Assembly (NCBI GenBank): GCA_026125865.1
Contig: JAHCKI010000010.1
Span: 1 to 19,894, forward strand
DNA: 19,894 nucleotides
From: Rhodospirillales bacterium
GTDB lineage: Bacteria; Pseudomonadota; Alphaproteobacteria; Rhodospirillales; Defluviicoccaceae
Reading direction: 5' to 3'
The stretch's first letter is position 1. Each line of letters begins with the position of its first letter. Below the pieces are notes generated by a model, which saw only the letters and a program-made list of their open reading frames with translations, searched no databases and was not told the origin of the DNA. The position numbers and the translations under genes are program-made. Positions 1 through 9,951 of the stretch are shown piece after piece.

Positions 1-93
1 AGCCGCGACAGTGCGTCACAACAGGTCAATATCTCCGACCGTTGGTATAGGGTGCTATCTAGTGCTTAAGCGAGACATTCGGAAAAACCTGGG

Positions 94-558
94 GTGAACG
101 GGGTGACGAACGACAAGACGAAAGAGGCTGTCGTCATTGCCAGCGACCATGCCGGCTTTCCGTTGAAGCTCGTGCTCAAGGAGGAACTGGAGGCCCTTGG
201 GCATGGTGTGCTGGACCTTGGCACGGACGGCGACCAGTCGGTGGACTACCCGGACTTCGGTTACGCGGTCGCCCATGCGTTGAGGGGTGGACGGGCGCGC
301 CGCGGTGTGCTGATTTGTGGCAGCGGCATCGGCATCAGCATCGCGGCCAATCGTTTTCCGGAAGTTCGCGCGGCGCTCGTGCATGACGCCCTCGGGGCTC
401 GAATGGCCCGCCTGCACAATGATTCGAACGTAATTTGCTTTGGCGGACGCATGATTGGAGCGGACGTGGCGCGCGATTGTCTTCGCGTGTTCTTGGAAAC
501 ATCGTTCGAGGGCGGCCGCCACGTCAAACGTGTGGACAAGCTGTCTCGGCCTCTGTGA
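94..558 (+). CDS. rpiB: Ribose-5-phosphate isomerase B
   Basis: RpiB interconverts ribose 5-phosphate and ribulose 5-phosphate in the cytosolic non-oxidative pentose phosphate pathway. The 154-aa product matches the family length (about 150 aa). Seen in the sequence: the N-terminal ASDHAG motif, then the GTDGDQSVDYPDFG segment, the phosphate-binding CGSGIGISIAANR loop with its conserved cysteine, and the HNDSNVICFGGRMIG block. No ATG opens the frame. It can start at GTG 94 or GTG 103; I took 94, but 103 is equally plausible. The gene leads the cluster, 23 nt ahead of glyA, an arrangement common in Alphaproteobacteria. In some bacteria RpiB-family proteins act on allose or galactose phosphates, but the glyA/nrdR context favours the pentose role. 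Confidence 0.93.
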   Translation: MNGVTNDKTKEAVVIASDHAGFPLKLVLKEELEALGHGVLDLGTDGDQSVDYPDFGYAVAHALRGGRARRGVLICGSGIGISIAANRFPEVRAALVHDALGARMARLHNDSNVICFGGRMIGADVARDCLRVFLETSFEGGRHVKRVDKLSRPL

Positions 559-581
559 CCAAAGAGGAAGGATCATCCCAA

Positions 582-1892
582 ATGTCAGTTACCAAGTTTG
601 CAGCCGGAACGGATGAAATCGACTCGTTCTATTCCGACGCGCTCGGCGAGCGCGATCCGGAAGTCAATGCGGCAATTCGAGACGAATTAAAGCGACTGCA
701 AGAACACGTCGAACTCATCGCCTCGGAAAACGTCGTTTCGAGGGCGGTCCTGGAAGCCCAGGGCTCCGTGATGACCAACAAATACGCCGAGGGCTACCCC
801 GGCCGCCGCTATTACGGCGGCTGTGAGCATGTGGACGTCGCGGAAACAATCGCCATCGAGCGGGCGAAAAAGCTTTTCAATTGCGAGTTTGCAAACGTCC
901 AGCCGCATTCGGGGGCGCAGGCCAATGGCGCCGTCTATCTGGCGTTGATGAACCCGGAAGATACATTGATGGGGATGTCGCTGGCGGCGGGTGGACATCT
1001 GACCCATGGCGCGCCACCGTCGATCTCCGGGAAATGGTTGAAGGCCGTTCAGTACGGCGTGCGGCGCGAAGACGCACGAATAGACTTCGACGAGGTCGAA
1101 CGGCTGGCGCAACAGCACAAGCCCAAGGTTATTGTCGCCGGCGGCTCGGCGTACCCGCGCATCATTGATTTCGCGCGCTTCAGGGAGATCGCCGATCAGG
1201 TCGGCGCCTATTTTGTCGTCGACATGGCGCACTTCGCGGGCCTCGTGGCCGCCGGCGTCCATCCCAGCCCGTTTCCCCATGCCCACGTCGTGACAACGAC
1301 GACCCACAAGACACTGCGTGGGCCGCGTGGGGGCATGATCCTCAGCCAGGATGCCGAGCTTGGCAAACGGATCAACTCGGCTGTGTTCCCGGGGCTTCAG
1401 GGCGGGCCGCTCATGCACGTCATCGCGGCCAAGGCGGTAGCATTCGGCGAGGCGCTTCGCCCGGAATTCCGCCTCTATGCCCAAAGCGTGGTGGAGAATG
1501 CCGCAGCACTGGCCTCGGCACTAGCTGAGCGTGGATTGGATATCGTGTCGGGCGGCACCGATACCCATCTGGCGCTGGTCGACCTGCGTCCGAAACGCGT
1601 GACCGGCAAGGCCGCTGAGGAAAGCCTCGGGCGCGCCAATATTACCTGCAACAAGAACGGAATTCCTTTCGATCCGGAAAAACCGGCGGTGACTTCCGGC
1701 ATTCGCGTCGGCAGTCCGGCGGGAACCACACGCGGTTTCGGACCCAGTGAGTTCCGGCGTGTCGGCGAATTGATGGCCGATGTGCTCGACGGTCTCTCTG
1801 TCAATCCGGACAACAACAAAACAGCGGAAGACGCCGCGCGCGAACAAATCCTCGACCTGTGCCGACGGTTTCCGGTGTACCCGAACATGTAA
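582..1892 (+). CDS. glyA: Serine hydroxymethyltransferase
   Basis: GlyA is a PLP enzyme that converts serine plus tetrahydrofolate to glycine plus 5,10-methylene-THF, the main source of one-carbon units for purines, thymidylate and methionine. The 436-aa product has the full family layout: HVELIASENVVS near the N-terminus, NKYAEGYPGRRYYGG, the VDMAHFAGLVA segment and the PLP-binding VTTTTHKTLRGPRGG motif, with the Schiff-base lysine at residue 243. The frame is open upstream to 435, inside rpiB, but ATG 582 gives the normal family N-terminus and has a purine-rich site (AGAGGAAG) about 12 nt upstream. It lies between rpiB and nrdR, linking one-carbon supply to nucleotide metabolism. The C-terminus ends normally at YPNM; nothing looks broken. 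Confidence 0.97.
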   Translation: MSVTKFAAGTDEIDSFYSDALGERDPEVNAAIRDELKRLQEHVELIASENVVSRAVLEAQGSVMTNKYAEGYPGRRYYGGCEHVDVAETIAIERAKKLFNCEFANVQPHSGAQANGAVYLALMNPEDTLMGMSLAAGGHLTHGAPPSISGKWLKAVQYGVRREDARIDFDEVERLAQQHKPKVIVAGGSAYPRIIDFARFREIADQVGAYFVVDMAHFAGLVAAGVHPSPFPHAHVVTTTTHKTLRGPRGGMILSQDAELGKRINSAVFPGLQGGPLMHVIAAKAVAFGEALRPEFRLYAQSVVENAAALASALAERGLDIVSGGTDTHLALVDLRPKRVTGKAAEESLGRANITCNKNGIPFDPEKPAVTSGIRVGSPAGTTRGFGPSEFRRVGELMADVLDGLSVNPDNNKTAEDAAREQILDLCRRFPVYPNM

Positions 1893-1954
1893 CCAGCAAA
1901 TCGCGGGCGCGCCCGTGAACTTACGCCGAAAAAAGGGGGAGGGAACCCAACGCC

Positions 1955-2407
1955 ATGCGCTGTCCATTTTGCGGTCACGACGATACACAAGTTAAGGACT
2001 CGCGACCGACGGAAGATCACGCCGCGATCCGCCGTCGGCGCTACTGCCCGGCGTGCGGTGCCCGCTGGACCACGTTCGAACGTGTTCACCTGCGCGAGTT
2101 GACGGTCATAAAGAAGACCGGCGAGAAGATGCCGTTCGATCGCGACAAGCTGCAACGATCCCTGGCGATCGCCCTCCGCAAACGCCCGGTCGAATCGGAC
2201 CGCATTGAACGCATCGTCAACAGCATCCAACGCCGGCTCGAAACCTTGGGGGAATCCGAGATACCGTCCAAGGTGATCGGTGAAATGGCGATGGAGCAAC
2301 TGGCGCAGCTCGATCAGGTGGCCTATGTCCGCTTTGCCTCCGTTTACAGGAATTTCCGGGAGGCGAAAGACTTCGAGGACTTCGTTGAACACCTGGGCGA
2401 TCGCTAG
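1955..2407 (+). CDS. nrdR: Transcriptional repressor NrdR
   Basis: NrdR is an ATP/dATP-sensing repressor that binds NrdR boxes upstream of ribonucleotide reductase genes. The 150-aa product has the usual two parts: an N-terminal zinc ribbon with Cys3, Cys6, Cys31 and Cys34 (MRCPFCG ... YCPACG), and an ATP-cone domain from about residue 45 (VIKKTGEKMPFDRDKL) to the end. The conserved RRRRYCPACGARWTTFE block is intact. A strong ribosome-binding stretch (AGGGGGAGGGAA) lies about 10 nt before ATG 1955. It sits 62 nt after glyA and 26 nt before ribD, the standard alphaproteobacterial order. No ribonucleotide reductase gene is in the window, so it must act at a distance. Confidence 0.97.
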   Translation: MRCPFCGHDDTQVKDSRPTEDHAAIRRRRYCPACGARWTTFERVHLRELTVIKKTGEKMPFDRDKLQRSLAIALRKRPVESDRIERIVNSIQRRLETLGESEIPSKVIGEMAMEQLAQLDQVAYVRFASVYRNFREAKDFEDFVEHLGDR

Positions 2408-2433
2408 GCAAGCATCGCGTTCAAATCCCAGAG

Positions 2434-3531
2434 ATGTCCGACAAACGATGGATGATGACGGCGCTGTCTTTGGCACGCCGGAATCTGGGTGATGTATGGC
2501 CGAACCCGGCCGTCGGCTGCATTCTCGTGCGGGATGGCGTGGTCCTCGGTCGCGGCTGGACCGGTCGGGGGGGACGGCCGCACGCCGAAACCGAGGCCTT
2601 GCGGCAGGCGCGGGAGGCCGCCGCCGGCGCCACCGCCTACGTTACCCTTGAGCCTTGCGATCACCACGGTGAAACCCCGCCATGCTCGCAAGCGCTGATC
2701 AAGGCCGGCATTCGGCGCGCAGTCGTCGCCGTCGAAGACCCCGATCCTCGGGTGTCGGGACGCGGCAATGAGCGAATGGTGCGCGCCCATATCGAGGTTT
2801 CCATTGGCGTGCTGGCGGACGAGGCCCGTGATCTCAATGAGGGTTTTTTTCTTCGATGCCGAGAGCAGCGCCCCCTGTTCACATTGAAGTCGGCGACGAC
2901 CCTTGATGGCAGGATAGCGACCCGAACCGGTGAAAGCCGTTGGATCACCGGAGAAAGAGCGCGCGCCATGGCGCACCGATTGCGGGCGGAACACGACGCC
3001 GTGCTCGTCGGTTCCGGCACCGCGATCGCCGATGACCCGGAATTGACGTGTCGCTTGCCGGGCTTGGGGAAGCGATCGCCGGTGCGTATTGTCGCCGATG
3101 GGCGCCTACGCCTGCCCGAAAGCGCAAAACTTGTGAAACAAGCCGGTGACCTGCCGACCTGGATTTTGACCAGCAGCGATGCGTCCAGCGAAAAGCGAGA
3201 TAAACTCGTGGCGGCGGGGGTTGAGGTGATCGATGTCATGGCCGATGAAAAGGGCCGGATGGACGCGACGGCCATGGCGAAAGCGTTGGGAGAATGCGGC
3301 CTTACCCGGGTCTTGATCGAGGGCGGCGGCGTGTTGGCGGCGTCGTTCCTGACCGCCGACTTGGTCGATCGCGTGGCCTGGTTTCGCTCGCCGAAGGTTT
3401 TTGGCGGCGATGCACGACCGGTCGCGGCCGAGTTCGGGATCACCCAGGTGCGGGATGCACCGACCTTTGTCCGCACTGGTGTTTATACTTTCGGCGACGA
3501 CACCCTTGAAACCTATCGCAGGACACGATAG
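2434..3531 (+). CDS. ribD: Bifunctional riboflavin deaminase/reductase RibD
   Basis: RibD carries out two consecutive riboflavin steps: deamination of the diaminopyrimidine phosphate, then NADPH reduction of the ribosyl group. The 365-aa product has an N-terminal zinc deaminase domain (about 1-145) with the catalytic HAE motif at residues 50-52 and zinc ligands Cys75 and Cys84 in EPCDHHGETPPC. A C-terminal reductase domain (about 150-365) starts at LKSATTLDGRIAT and includes the nucleotide-binding LIEGGGVLAASF stretch. It is full length and ends 10 nt before ribE. I saw no FMN riboswitch fold before it: the 26 nt after nrdR are too short for one, so the gene is probably read from an upstream promoter. 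Confidence 0.96.
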   Translation: MSDKRWMMTALSLARRNLGDVWPNPAVGCILVRDGVVLGRGWTGRGGRPHAETEALRQAREAAAGATAYVTLEPCDHHGETPPCSQALIKAGIRRAVVAVEDPDPRVSGRGNERMVRAHIEVSIGVLADEARDLNEGFFLRCREQRPLFTLKSATTLDGRIATRTGESRWITGERARAMAHRLRAEHDAVLVGSGTAIADDPELTCRLPGLGKRSPVRIVADGRLRLPESAKLVKQAGDLPTWILTSSDASSEKRDKLVAAGVEVIDVMADEKGRMDATAMAKALGECGLTRVLIEGGGVLAASFLTADLVDRVAWFRSPKVFGGDARPVAAEFGITQVRDAPTFVRTGVYTFGDDTLETYRRTR

Positions 3532-3541
3532 GCCGAAGGGT

Positions 3542-4129
3542 ATGTTTACAGGCATCATAACCGACATGGGGACGATACGGGCCGTCAGCCGCACCGGCGA
3601 CACCCGCTTTGCGATCTCCACGAACTACAATACGGACACGGTCGCCATCGGTGGGTCCATTGCTTGTTCCGGCGTGTGCCTGACGGTGATCGGGACGGGA
3701 CCCGACTGGTTCGCCGTATCCGTGTCCAAAGAAACGTTGTCGCGAACGACCCTCGGCGAATGGGAAGTGGGCACCAACGTCAACCTGGAGCGCTCGCTGC
3801 GCATCGGCGATGAACTGGGCGGCCACCTTGTGTCCGGCCACGTGGACGGCGTCGGCAAGGTGATGGCAACCGCGGCGGTTGGCGATTCCAGACGTGTCGT
3901 GTTCGAGACGCCGTCGGACCTCATGCCCTTGATTGCGGTCAAGGGGTCGGTGACGATCGATGGCGTGTCCCTCACGGTGAACGAGATCGCCGGCAACACA
4001 TTCGGGGTCAATCTGATCCCCCATACCTGCGAGGTAACGACGTTCGGGAACCTGCGTGCGGGCGACTCGGTGAATCTGGAAATCGACATGATCGCGCGAT
4101 ATGTTGCGCGCCTTCTCCATAAGGACTGA
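3542..4129 (+). CDS. ribE: Riboflavin synthase alpha chain
   Basis: Riboflavin synthase dismutates two 6,7-dimethyl-8-ribityllumazine molecules into riboflavin and the pyrimidinedione that RibH reuses. The 195-aa protein begins with the signature MFTGII and contains the expected two lumazine-binding barrels. Repeat 1 covers roughly residues 1-95 with CSGVCLTV; repeat 2 follows with IDGVSLTV and a parallel HLVSGHVDG/NLIPHT arrangement. ATG 3542 is chosen because MFTG is the invariant family start; the frame extends upstream into ribD but has no family similarity there. It lies 10 nt after ribD and 18 nt before the ribB gene. Some pipelines call this gene ribC. Confidence 0.96.
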   Translation: MFTGIITDMGTIRAVSRTGDTRFAISTNYNTDTVAIGGSIACSGVCLTVIGTGPDWFAVSVSKETLSRTTLGEWEVGTNVNLERSLRIGDELGGHLVSGHVDGVGKVMATAAVGDSRRVVFETPSDLMPLIAVKGSVTIDGVSLTVNEIAGNTFGVNLIPHTCEVTTFGNLRAGDSVNLEIDMIARYVARLLHKD

Positions 4130-4147
4130 TCACGAAGGACTTATCCT

Positions 4148-5272
4148 GTGTCCCGTCCCGCTCAGTTGGCAAAGATCGACGACATCATCGAAGATGCGCG
4201 AAACGGCCGCATGTTCGTCCTCGTCGATGATGAAAATCGGGAGAACGAAGGCGATCTCGTTATTCCGGCGCAAATGGCGACGCCCGATACCATCAATTTC
4301 ATGGCTAAATACGGGCGGGGATTGATCTGTCTCGCGCTCACCCGTGGGCGGGTCAAGGAGTTGAACCTGCCCCTGATGGCGCAGCACAATGTATCGCGGC
4401 ACCAGACGGCATTTACCGTTTCGATCGAAGCGAGAGAGGGGGTGACCACGGGCATTTCGGCGTCGGACCGGGCTCGCACCATCGCCGTCGCCATTGACCC
4501 GACCAAGGCGCGCGAGGATCTGGTGTCACCCGGTCACGTATTCCCCCTGGAGGCCAACGATGGAGGGACATTGGTAAGAGCAGGGCACACGGAGGCGGCG
4601 GTCGATCTTGCCAGACTGGCTGGCCTCAATCCGTCGGGCGTCATCTGCGAGATCATGAATGACGATGGCACAATGGCGAGGATGCCGGACTTGCTCGCCT
4701 TCGCTCAATACCATGGGTTGAAAATCGGAACCATCGCCGACCTCATTGCTTTTCGGTTGCGCCATGACCGCATCGTCGAGCGCGTCGCCGAAACCCGCGT
4801 CGACAGCATTTTCGGCGGCGCCTTTCAGGCTTATGTTTACGTCAACCGCATCGCCTATGCGGAACACATCGCGTTGGTCAAAGGCGACGTCACTGCCGAT
4901 GGCCCGGTTCCGGTTCGCATGCACGCGCTGAACGTGCTCGAAGACGTCCTCGGCGACAATCGAGGCGGCAACGCAGAGTTGCTACACCAAGCCATGCGCA
5001 TGATTGGCGAGGCCGGACGCGGCGTTATCGTGCTGATCCGCGAACCCCAAAAATCGAGTCTTTCTGAGCGGGTGCAAGCCCGCGCGGCGGGTGACGATAG
5101 CAAGGCACCGCAACTGCGCGACTACGGCGTCGGTGCCCAAATCCTTCTTGATCTGGGAATTAAGGATTTGATCTTGTTGTCCAATACGGAACGGACCATC
5201 ATCGGCCTCGAAGGATATCAACTCGCGATCTCGGAGCGGCGCCCGATACCGGTGAGGGGCGAACGGCAATGA
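4148..5272 (+). CDS. ribB: DHBP synthase with degenerate GTP cyclohydrolase II-like domain (RibBX type)
   Basis: The N-terminal domain (about 1-205) is 3,4-dihydroxy-2-butanone-4-phosphate synthase, which makes the four-carbon riboflavin precursor from ribulose 5-phosphate. The acidic DDENRENEGDL loop and the VRAGHTEAAVDLARLAG motif are intact. The remaining ~165 residues align in outline with GTP cyclohydrolase II (PVRMHALNVLEDVLGD ... GRGVIVLIREPQ ... LRDYGVGAQILLDLGI). They contain no cysteine at all, so the three zinc ligands of active RibA are missing and the GTP-opening activity is unlikely. Such RibBX hybrids are known in Proteobacteria. The start is GTG 4148, with GAAGGA 8 nt upstream. 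Its end overlaps ribH by 4 nt. A pipeline name of RibBA would overstate its function. Confidence 0.93.
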   Translation: MSRPAQLAKIDDIIEDARNGRMFVLVDDENRENEGDLVIPAQMATPDTINFMAKYGRGLICLALTRGRVKELNLPLMAQHNVSRHQTAFTVSIEAREGVTTGISASDRARTIAVAIDPTKAREDLVSPGHVFPLEANDGGTLVRAGHTEAAVDLARLAGLNPSGVICEIMNDDGTMARMPDLLAFAQYHGLKIGTIADLIAFRLRHDRIVERVAETRVDSIFGGAFQAYVYVNRIAYAEHIALVKGDVTADGPVPVRMHALNVLEDVLGDNRGGNAELLHQAMRMIGEAGRGVIVLIREPQKSSLSERVQARAAGDDSKAPQLRDYGVGAQILLDLGIKDLILLSNTERTIIGLEGYQLAISERRPIPVRGERQ

Positions 5273-5730
5273 CGGAACGCTCCCACATCCTCATTGTCGA
5301 GGCCCGATTCTACGAGGACATCGCCGACGATCTGGCAAATGGCGCCATCGCGGTGTTGGATCAGGCCACTTCGACCCATGAACGATTGTTTGTCCCTGGT
5401 GTTTTCGAGGTGCCGGCGGCGATCCGTTTTGCCCTACGGGCGGCGGAGCAGGACCGTATAACCCCATTTGACGGCGTCATTGCCCTTGGCTGCGTCATCC
5501 GTGGCGAGACCGACCACTATGACCACATCTGTCGCGAAGCCAGCCGCGCCCTCATGGACCTGTCGGTGGAGCAGGGGGTGGCATTGGGTTTCGGGATCTT
5601 GACCTGCGAAACGATGGCACAGGCGCGCGCGCGGGCCGCCCCGGACCAGAAAGACAAGGGCGCGGACGCCGCCAAGGCATGTTTGAGAATGATCAGCATC
5701 AAACGCGCGCTCGGTGTCGCGCCGCAATGA
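5269..5730 (+). CDS. ribH: 6,7-dimethyl-8-ribityllumazine synthase
   Basis: Lumazine synthase condenses the RibD pathway product with the RibB product to give the substrate of riboflavin synthase; family members form pentamers or 60-mer shells. The 153-aa product has the core signatures: RFYEDIADDLANGA, VPGVFEVPAAI and GCVIRGETDHYDHI, with the catalytic histidine at residue 83. The ATG overlaps the ribB stop by 4 nt (ATGA), suggesting coupled translation so the two substrate-supplying enzymes are made together. The C-terminus is slightly extended (RALGVAPQ) but ordinary. It also overlaps nusB by 4 nt. Confidence 0.96.
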   Translation: MTERSHILIVEARFYEDIADDLANGAIAVLDQATSTHERLFVPGVFEVPAAIRFALRAAEQDRITPFDGVIALGCVIRGETDHYDHICREASRALMDLSVEQGVALGFGILTCETMAQARARAAPDQKDKGADAAKACLRMISIKRALGVAPQ

Positions 5731-6224
5731 CAACGACACGCACAAAACCGGATCGGCGCCAACGAAGCGCCGCGCGATTGGCGTGCGTGCAGGCGCTGTA
5801 CGAAATGGACGTCGCCGATGCCCCGTCGGACCCCGTACTCGAGGCGTTCATCTCCAAGCGCTGGAGCGTGTTGGATGACGGCAGCGAAATGCCGGAGGCG
5901 GACGCGACCTTCCTTTCGGAACTGGTGCGCGGCGTCAATGCCGCGCGCGATCGGCTCGACGCCGTTATCGCTCCCATTTTGCCCTCGGGGCGCGATGTCG
6001 CGCAACTCGAGGTGTTGCTGCGCGCGATCCTCCGCGCCGGTGCCTACGAGCTGTCGGATCGCCCGGACGTTCCCACCAAGGTCGCCATCAACGAATACGT
6101 GGACGTCGCCCACGCCTTCTATGCGGGCAAGGAACCGGCCATGGTGAACGCGGTTCTCGATCGTCTGGCGCGGCATTTTCGCGGCAAGGATACCAACAGT
6201 GACAGCCCCAAGTCGGGGCAGTAA
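5727..6224 (+). CDS. nusB: Transcription antitermination factor NusB
   Basis: NusB binds boxA RNA with NusE (S10) and promotes antitermination on rRNA operons. The 165-aa all-helical product carries family blocks RRQRSAARLACVQALYEMD near the N-terminus, LEVLLRAILRAGAYEL, VPTKVAINEYVDVAHAFY and VNAVLDRLAR. The start is ATG 5727, overlapping the ribH stop as ATGA; the upstream part of the open frame is inside ribH. RibH-NusB adjacency is widespread in Proteobacteria. The C-terminal tail (KDTNSDSPKSGQ) is variable, and its last 26 nt are shared with the thiL reading frame. Confidence 0.95.
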   Translation: MTTTRTKPDRRQRSAARLACVQALYEMDVADAPSDPVLEAFISKRWSVLDDGSEMPEADATFLSELVRGVNAARDRLDAVIAPILPSGRDVAQLEVLLRAILRAGAYELSDRPDVPTKVAINEYVDVAHAFYAGKEPAMVNAVLDRLARHFRGKDTNSDSPKSGQ

Positions 6225-7227
6225 ATCTGCCGGCGAATTCGAGCTCATCGCCCGCTATCTCGCACCGCTGGCGGCGGCGGAGGGGGGTGCCCTCGGATTG
6301 CTGGACGATGCCGCCGTCTTCGATCCCGAGGCCGGATGGCGGCAGGTCATCAGCACCGATGCCATGGTAGAAGGGGTTCATTTTCCGGACGCCGAAGACG
6401 CGGAAACCGTTGCGACTCGCGCTCTCGGCGCCGGCGTCTCCGATCTCGCCGCCATGGGGGCACTCCCGGAATTCTATACGCTGGCCCTGGCGTTTCCGAA
6501 GGCTTGGGATGGCGCACAGCGGGAAAGCTGGATGATTCGTTTCACCGCCGCTCTCGATGCGCGGCAGGCGCAACTGGGGATTCGGCTCATAGGCGGAGAT
6601 ACGGTGGCGACGCCGGGTCCCCTATGGGTGTCTCTCACCTCGATCGGCAGAGTTCCCCTGGGCCGGGAGATCAGACGATCGGGCGCCGTGGCGGATGACG
6701 TCATATGGGTCTCGGGTTCCATCGGCGATGGGGCGCTGGGGCTCAAGGTCTTGAGCGGTGTCTTGACCACATTGCCGCACGACATGGGACAAGCGCTGAT
6801 CAAGCGTTTTCAACGGCCGGAGCCGCGTATCGCCTTGGGGCGGCATCTGGTTGGCCTAGCCCATGCGGCGGCCGACATTTCCGACGGGCTGATCGCCGAC
6901 CTCACCAACATCTGTGCCGCGTCGCGCGTATCCGCGACCATCGACATCGCGCGTATTCCTTTGTCGATACCGGCGCAAACGGCTGTGGACATGGATTCAG
7001 CCAACTGGGCGGTGGTGCTGAGCGGTGGCGACGACTACGAAATCGTGTTCACGTCGCCATCGAACATCACAAAGCAAGTGATTGATGTAGCGAGAGAAAG
7101 TGGCACAGCCGTTACCGCTATCGGACATGTGGACGCGGTTGAGACGGACGCGAGTCCGCTCGTGCGCATCCTCGGCGTCGATGGCCGCGAGGTCAGTCTC
7201 GGTGGACAGGGCTACCGCCACTTTTGA
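6199..7227 (+). CDS. thiL: Thiamine-phosphate kinase
   Basis: ThiL phosphorylates thiamine monophosphate to the cofactor thiamine diphosphate. The 342-aa product has the PurM-like two-domain layout: an N-terminal region with the acidic metal-binding motifs LGLLDDAAVF and STDAMVEGVHF, the GVSDLAAMGA helix, the IGGDTV motif, and a C-terminal half with ADISDGLIADL and LSGGDDYEIVF. The start is taken at GTG 6199, 26 nt inside nusB, because the family N-terminus (GEFELIARYLAPL) begins soon after and no ATG is available near it. The nusB-thiL pair is a familiar alphaproteobacterial arrangement. Confidence 0.93.
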   Translation: MTAPSRGSKSAGEFELIARYLAPLAAAEGGALGLLDDAAVFDPEAGWRQVISTDAMVEGVHFPDAEDAETVATRALGAGVSDLAAMGALPEFYTLALAFPKAWDGAQRESWMIRFTAALDARQAQLGIRLIGGDTVATPGPLWVSLTSIGRVPLGREIRRSGAVADDVIWVSGSIGDGALGLKVLSGVLTTLPHDMGQALIKRFQRPEPRIALGRHLVGLAHAAADISDGLIADLTNICAASRVSATIDIARIPLSIPAQTAVDMDSANWAVVLSGGDDYEIVFTSPSNITKQVIDVARESGTAVTAIGHVDAVETDASPLVRILGVDGREVSLGGQGYRHF

Positions 7228-7302
7228 CCGCCGGCAGTTCTAGCGGTTCGTTTCCGCCCTGGCTGTTTGATTTCATTTCGCATCGCGGTAAGCGCCCAAA
7301 TA

Positions 7303-7354
7303 TTGCAATGCAACAAACACCTTGCATTGCAGCAAACGCCGGTTGCGCAAACGC
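7303..7354. promoter_or_regulatory. Tandem palindromic repeats in the hppA leader (possible repressor operator)
   Basis: Two adjacent 19-bp direct repeats, TTGCAATGCAACAAACACC (7303-7321) and TTGCATTGCAGCAAACGCC (7322-7340), agree at 16 of 19 positions. A partial third copy with the palindrome TTGCGCAA lies at 7343-7350. The core TTGCAATGCAA is itself palindromic. Spacing and symmetry suggest adjacent binding of a dimeric regulator. The TGCATTGCAGCA core matches the PHB-regulator (PhaR) consensus as I remember it for alphaproteobacteria. The regulator is an inference. Confidence 0.45.
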
Positions 7355-7472
7355 TTTCTATCTGGCATTTTTCCAAGGTTCGCTGGAATTCCACGTGATT
7401 AGGCGCTCCACGGGAGGGGAAAGAGTCTCCACAAACTTCCATAGGTGCGCAGCCATCAAAAGGGGCATCAAT

Positions 7473-9572
<2,100 letters not shown>

Positions 9573-9582
9573 GTGGTCCAAA

Positions 9583-9613
9583 GCCTATGGATGGGAAATG
9601 CCCATCCATAGGC
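9583..9613. terminator. Perfect 13-bp hairpin after hppA, no T-run
   Basis: GCCTATGGATGGG (9583-9595) and CCCATCCATAGGC (9601-9613) form a perfect 13-bp stem with a 5-nt loop, 10 nt after the hppA stop. No T-tract follows, so it may stabilise the transcript 3' end rather than terminate by itself; the next hairpin downstream has the T-run. Confidence 0.55.
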
Positions 9614-9636
9614 CCGACAGGGTCTGTGTCAGAAGA

Positions 9637-9680
9637 AATGCGGCCAACTTAGGAATAGTTTGGCCGCATTCTCTTTTATT
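9637..9680 (+). terminator. Rho-independent terminator of hppA
   Basis: AATGCGGCCAA (9637-9647) pairs perfectly with TTGGCCGCATT (9660-9670). The stem can extend by two or more pairs across a one-base bulge, and it is followed by CTCTTTTATT. A GC-rich stem with a T-rich tail on the + strand fits an intrinsic terminator for hppA. Confidence 0.8.
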
Positions 9681-9890
9681 CGAATTTCCTTTTTCCTACG
9701 ATCTGTCCAAGAGAGAAGGCTAAGGGTTTGGGCCGCGTCTAAGCCCTTGCCAGTATGTTATGAAATCTGCGAACGCAAATCATTGACGTTTTCTGCAAAG
9801 CAAGTTACGGAAGGGTCACGATGTTGTTCGTAGTTCAAGGTAGCTATCGCGTGAGGACGCTGAAAAAAAACCGATTTGGATGCTGTCCGA

Positions 9891-9921
9891 CTTCCGGAAG
9901 GCCACGGTTGGTGCATATACT
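9891..9921 (+). promoter_or_regulatory. Possible kaiB1 promoter with palindrome
   Basis: The region between the hppA terminator and kaiB (9681-9951) has no credible gene. It contains TATACT (9916-9921), a near-consensus -10 box 30 nt before the kaiB ATG, and a perfect 10-bp palindrome CTTCCGGAAG (9891-9900) where a -35 box would be. No good -35 hexamer is present, so an activator or alternative sigma factor is possible. A run of eight A's lies at about 9863-9870. Confidence 0.3.
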
Positions 9922-9951
9922 CTCTATCGAACTCAACGCTGAAATCTAGAA

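Noticed and set aside
2408..2433. FMN riboswitch before the riboflavin genes
   Set aside because: Only 26 nt separate nrdR and ribD, and the other rib gaps are 10-18 nt. There is no room for an RFN element and none of its conserved blocks were seen.
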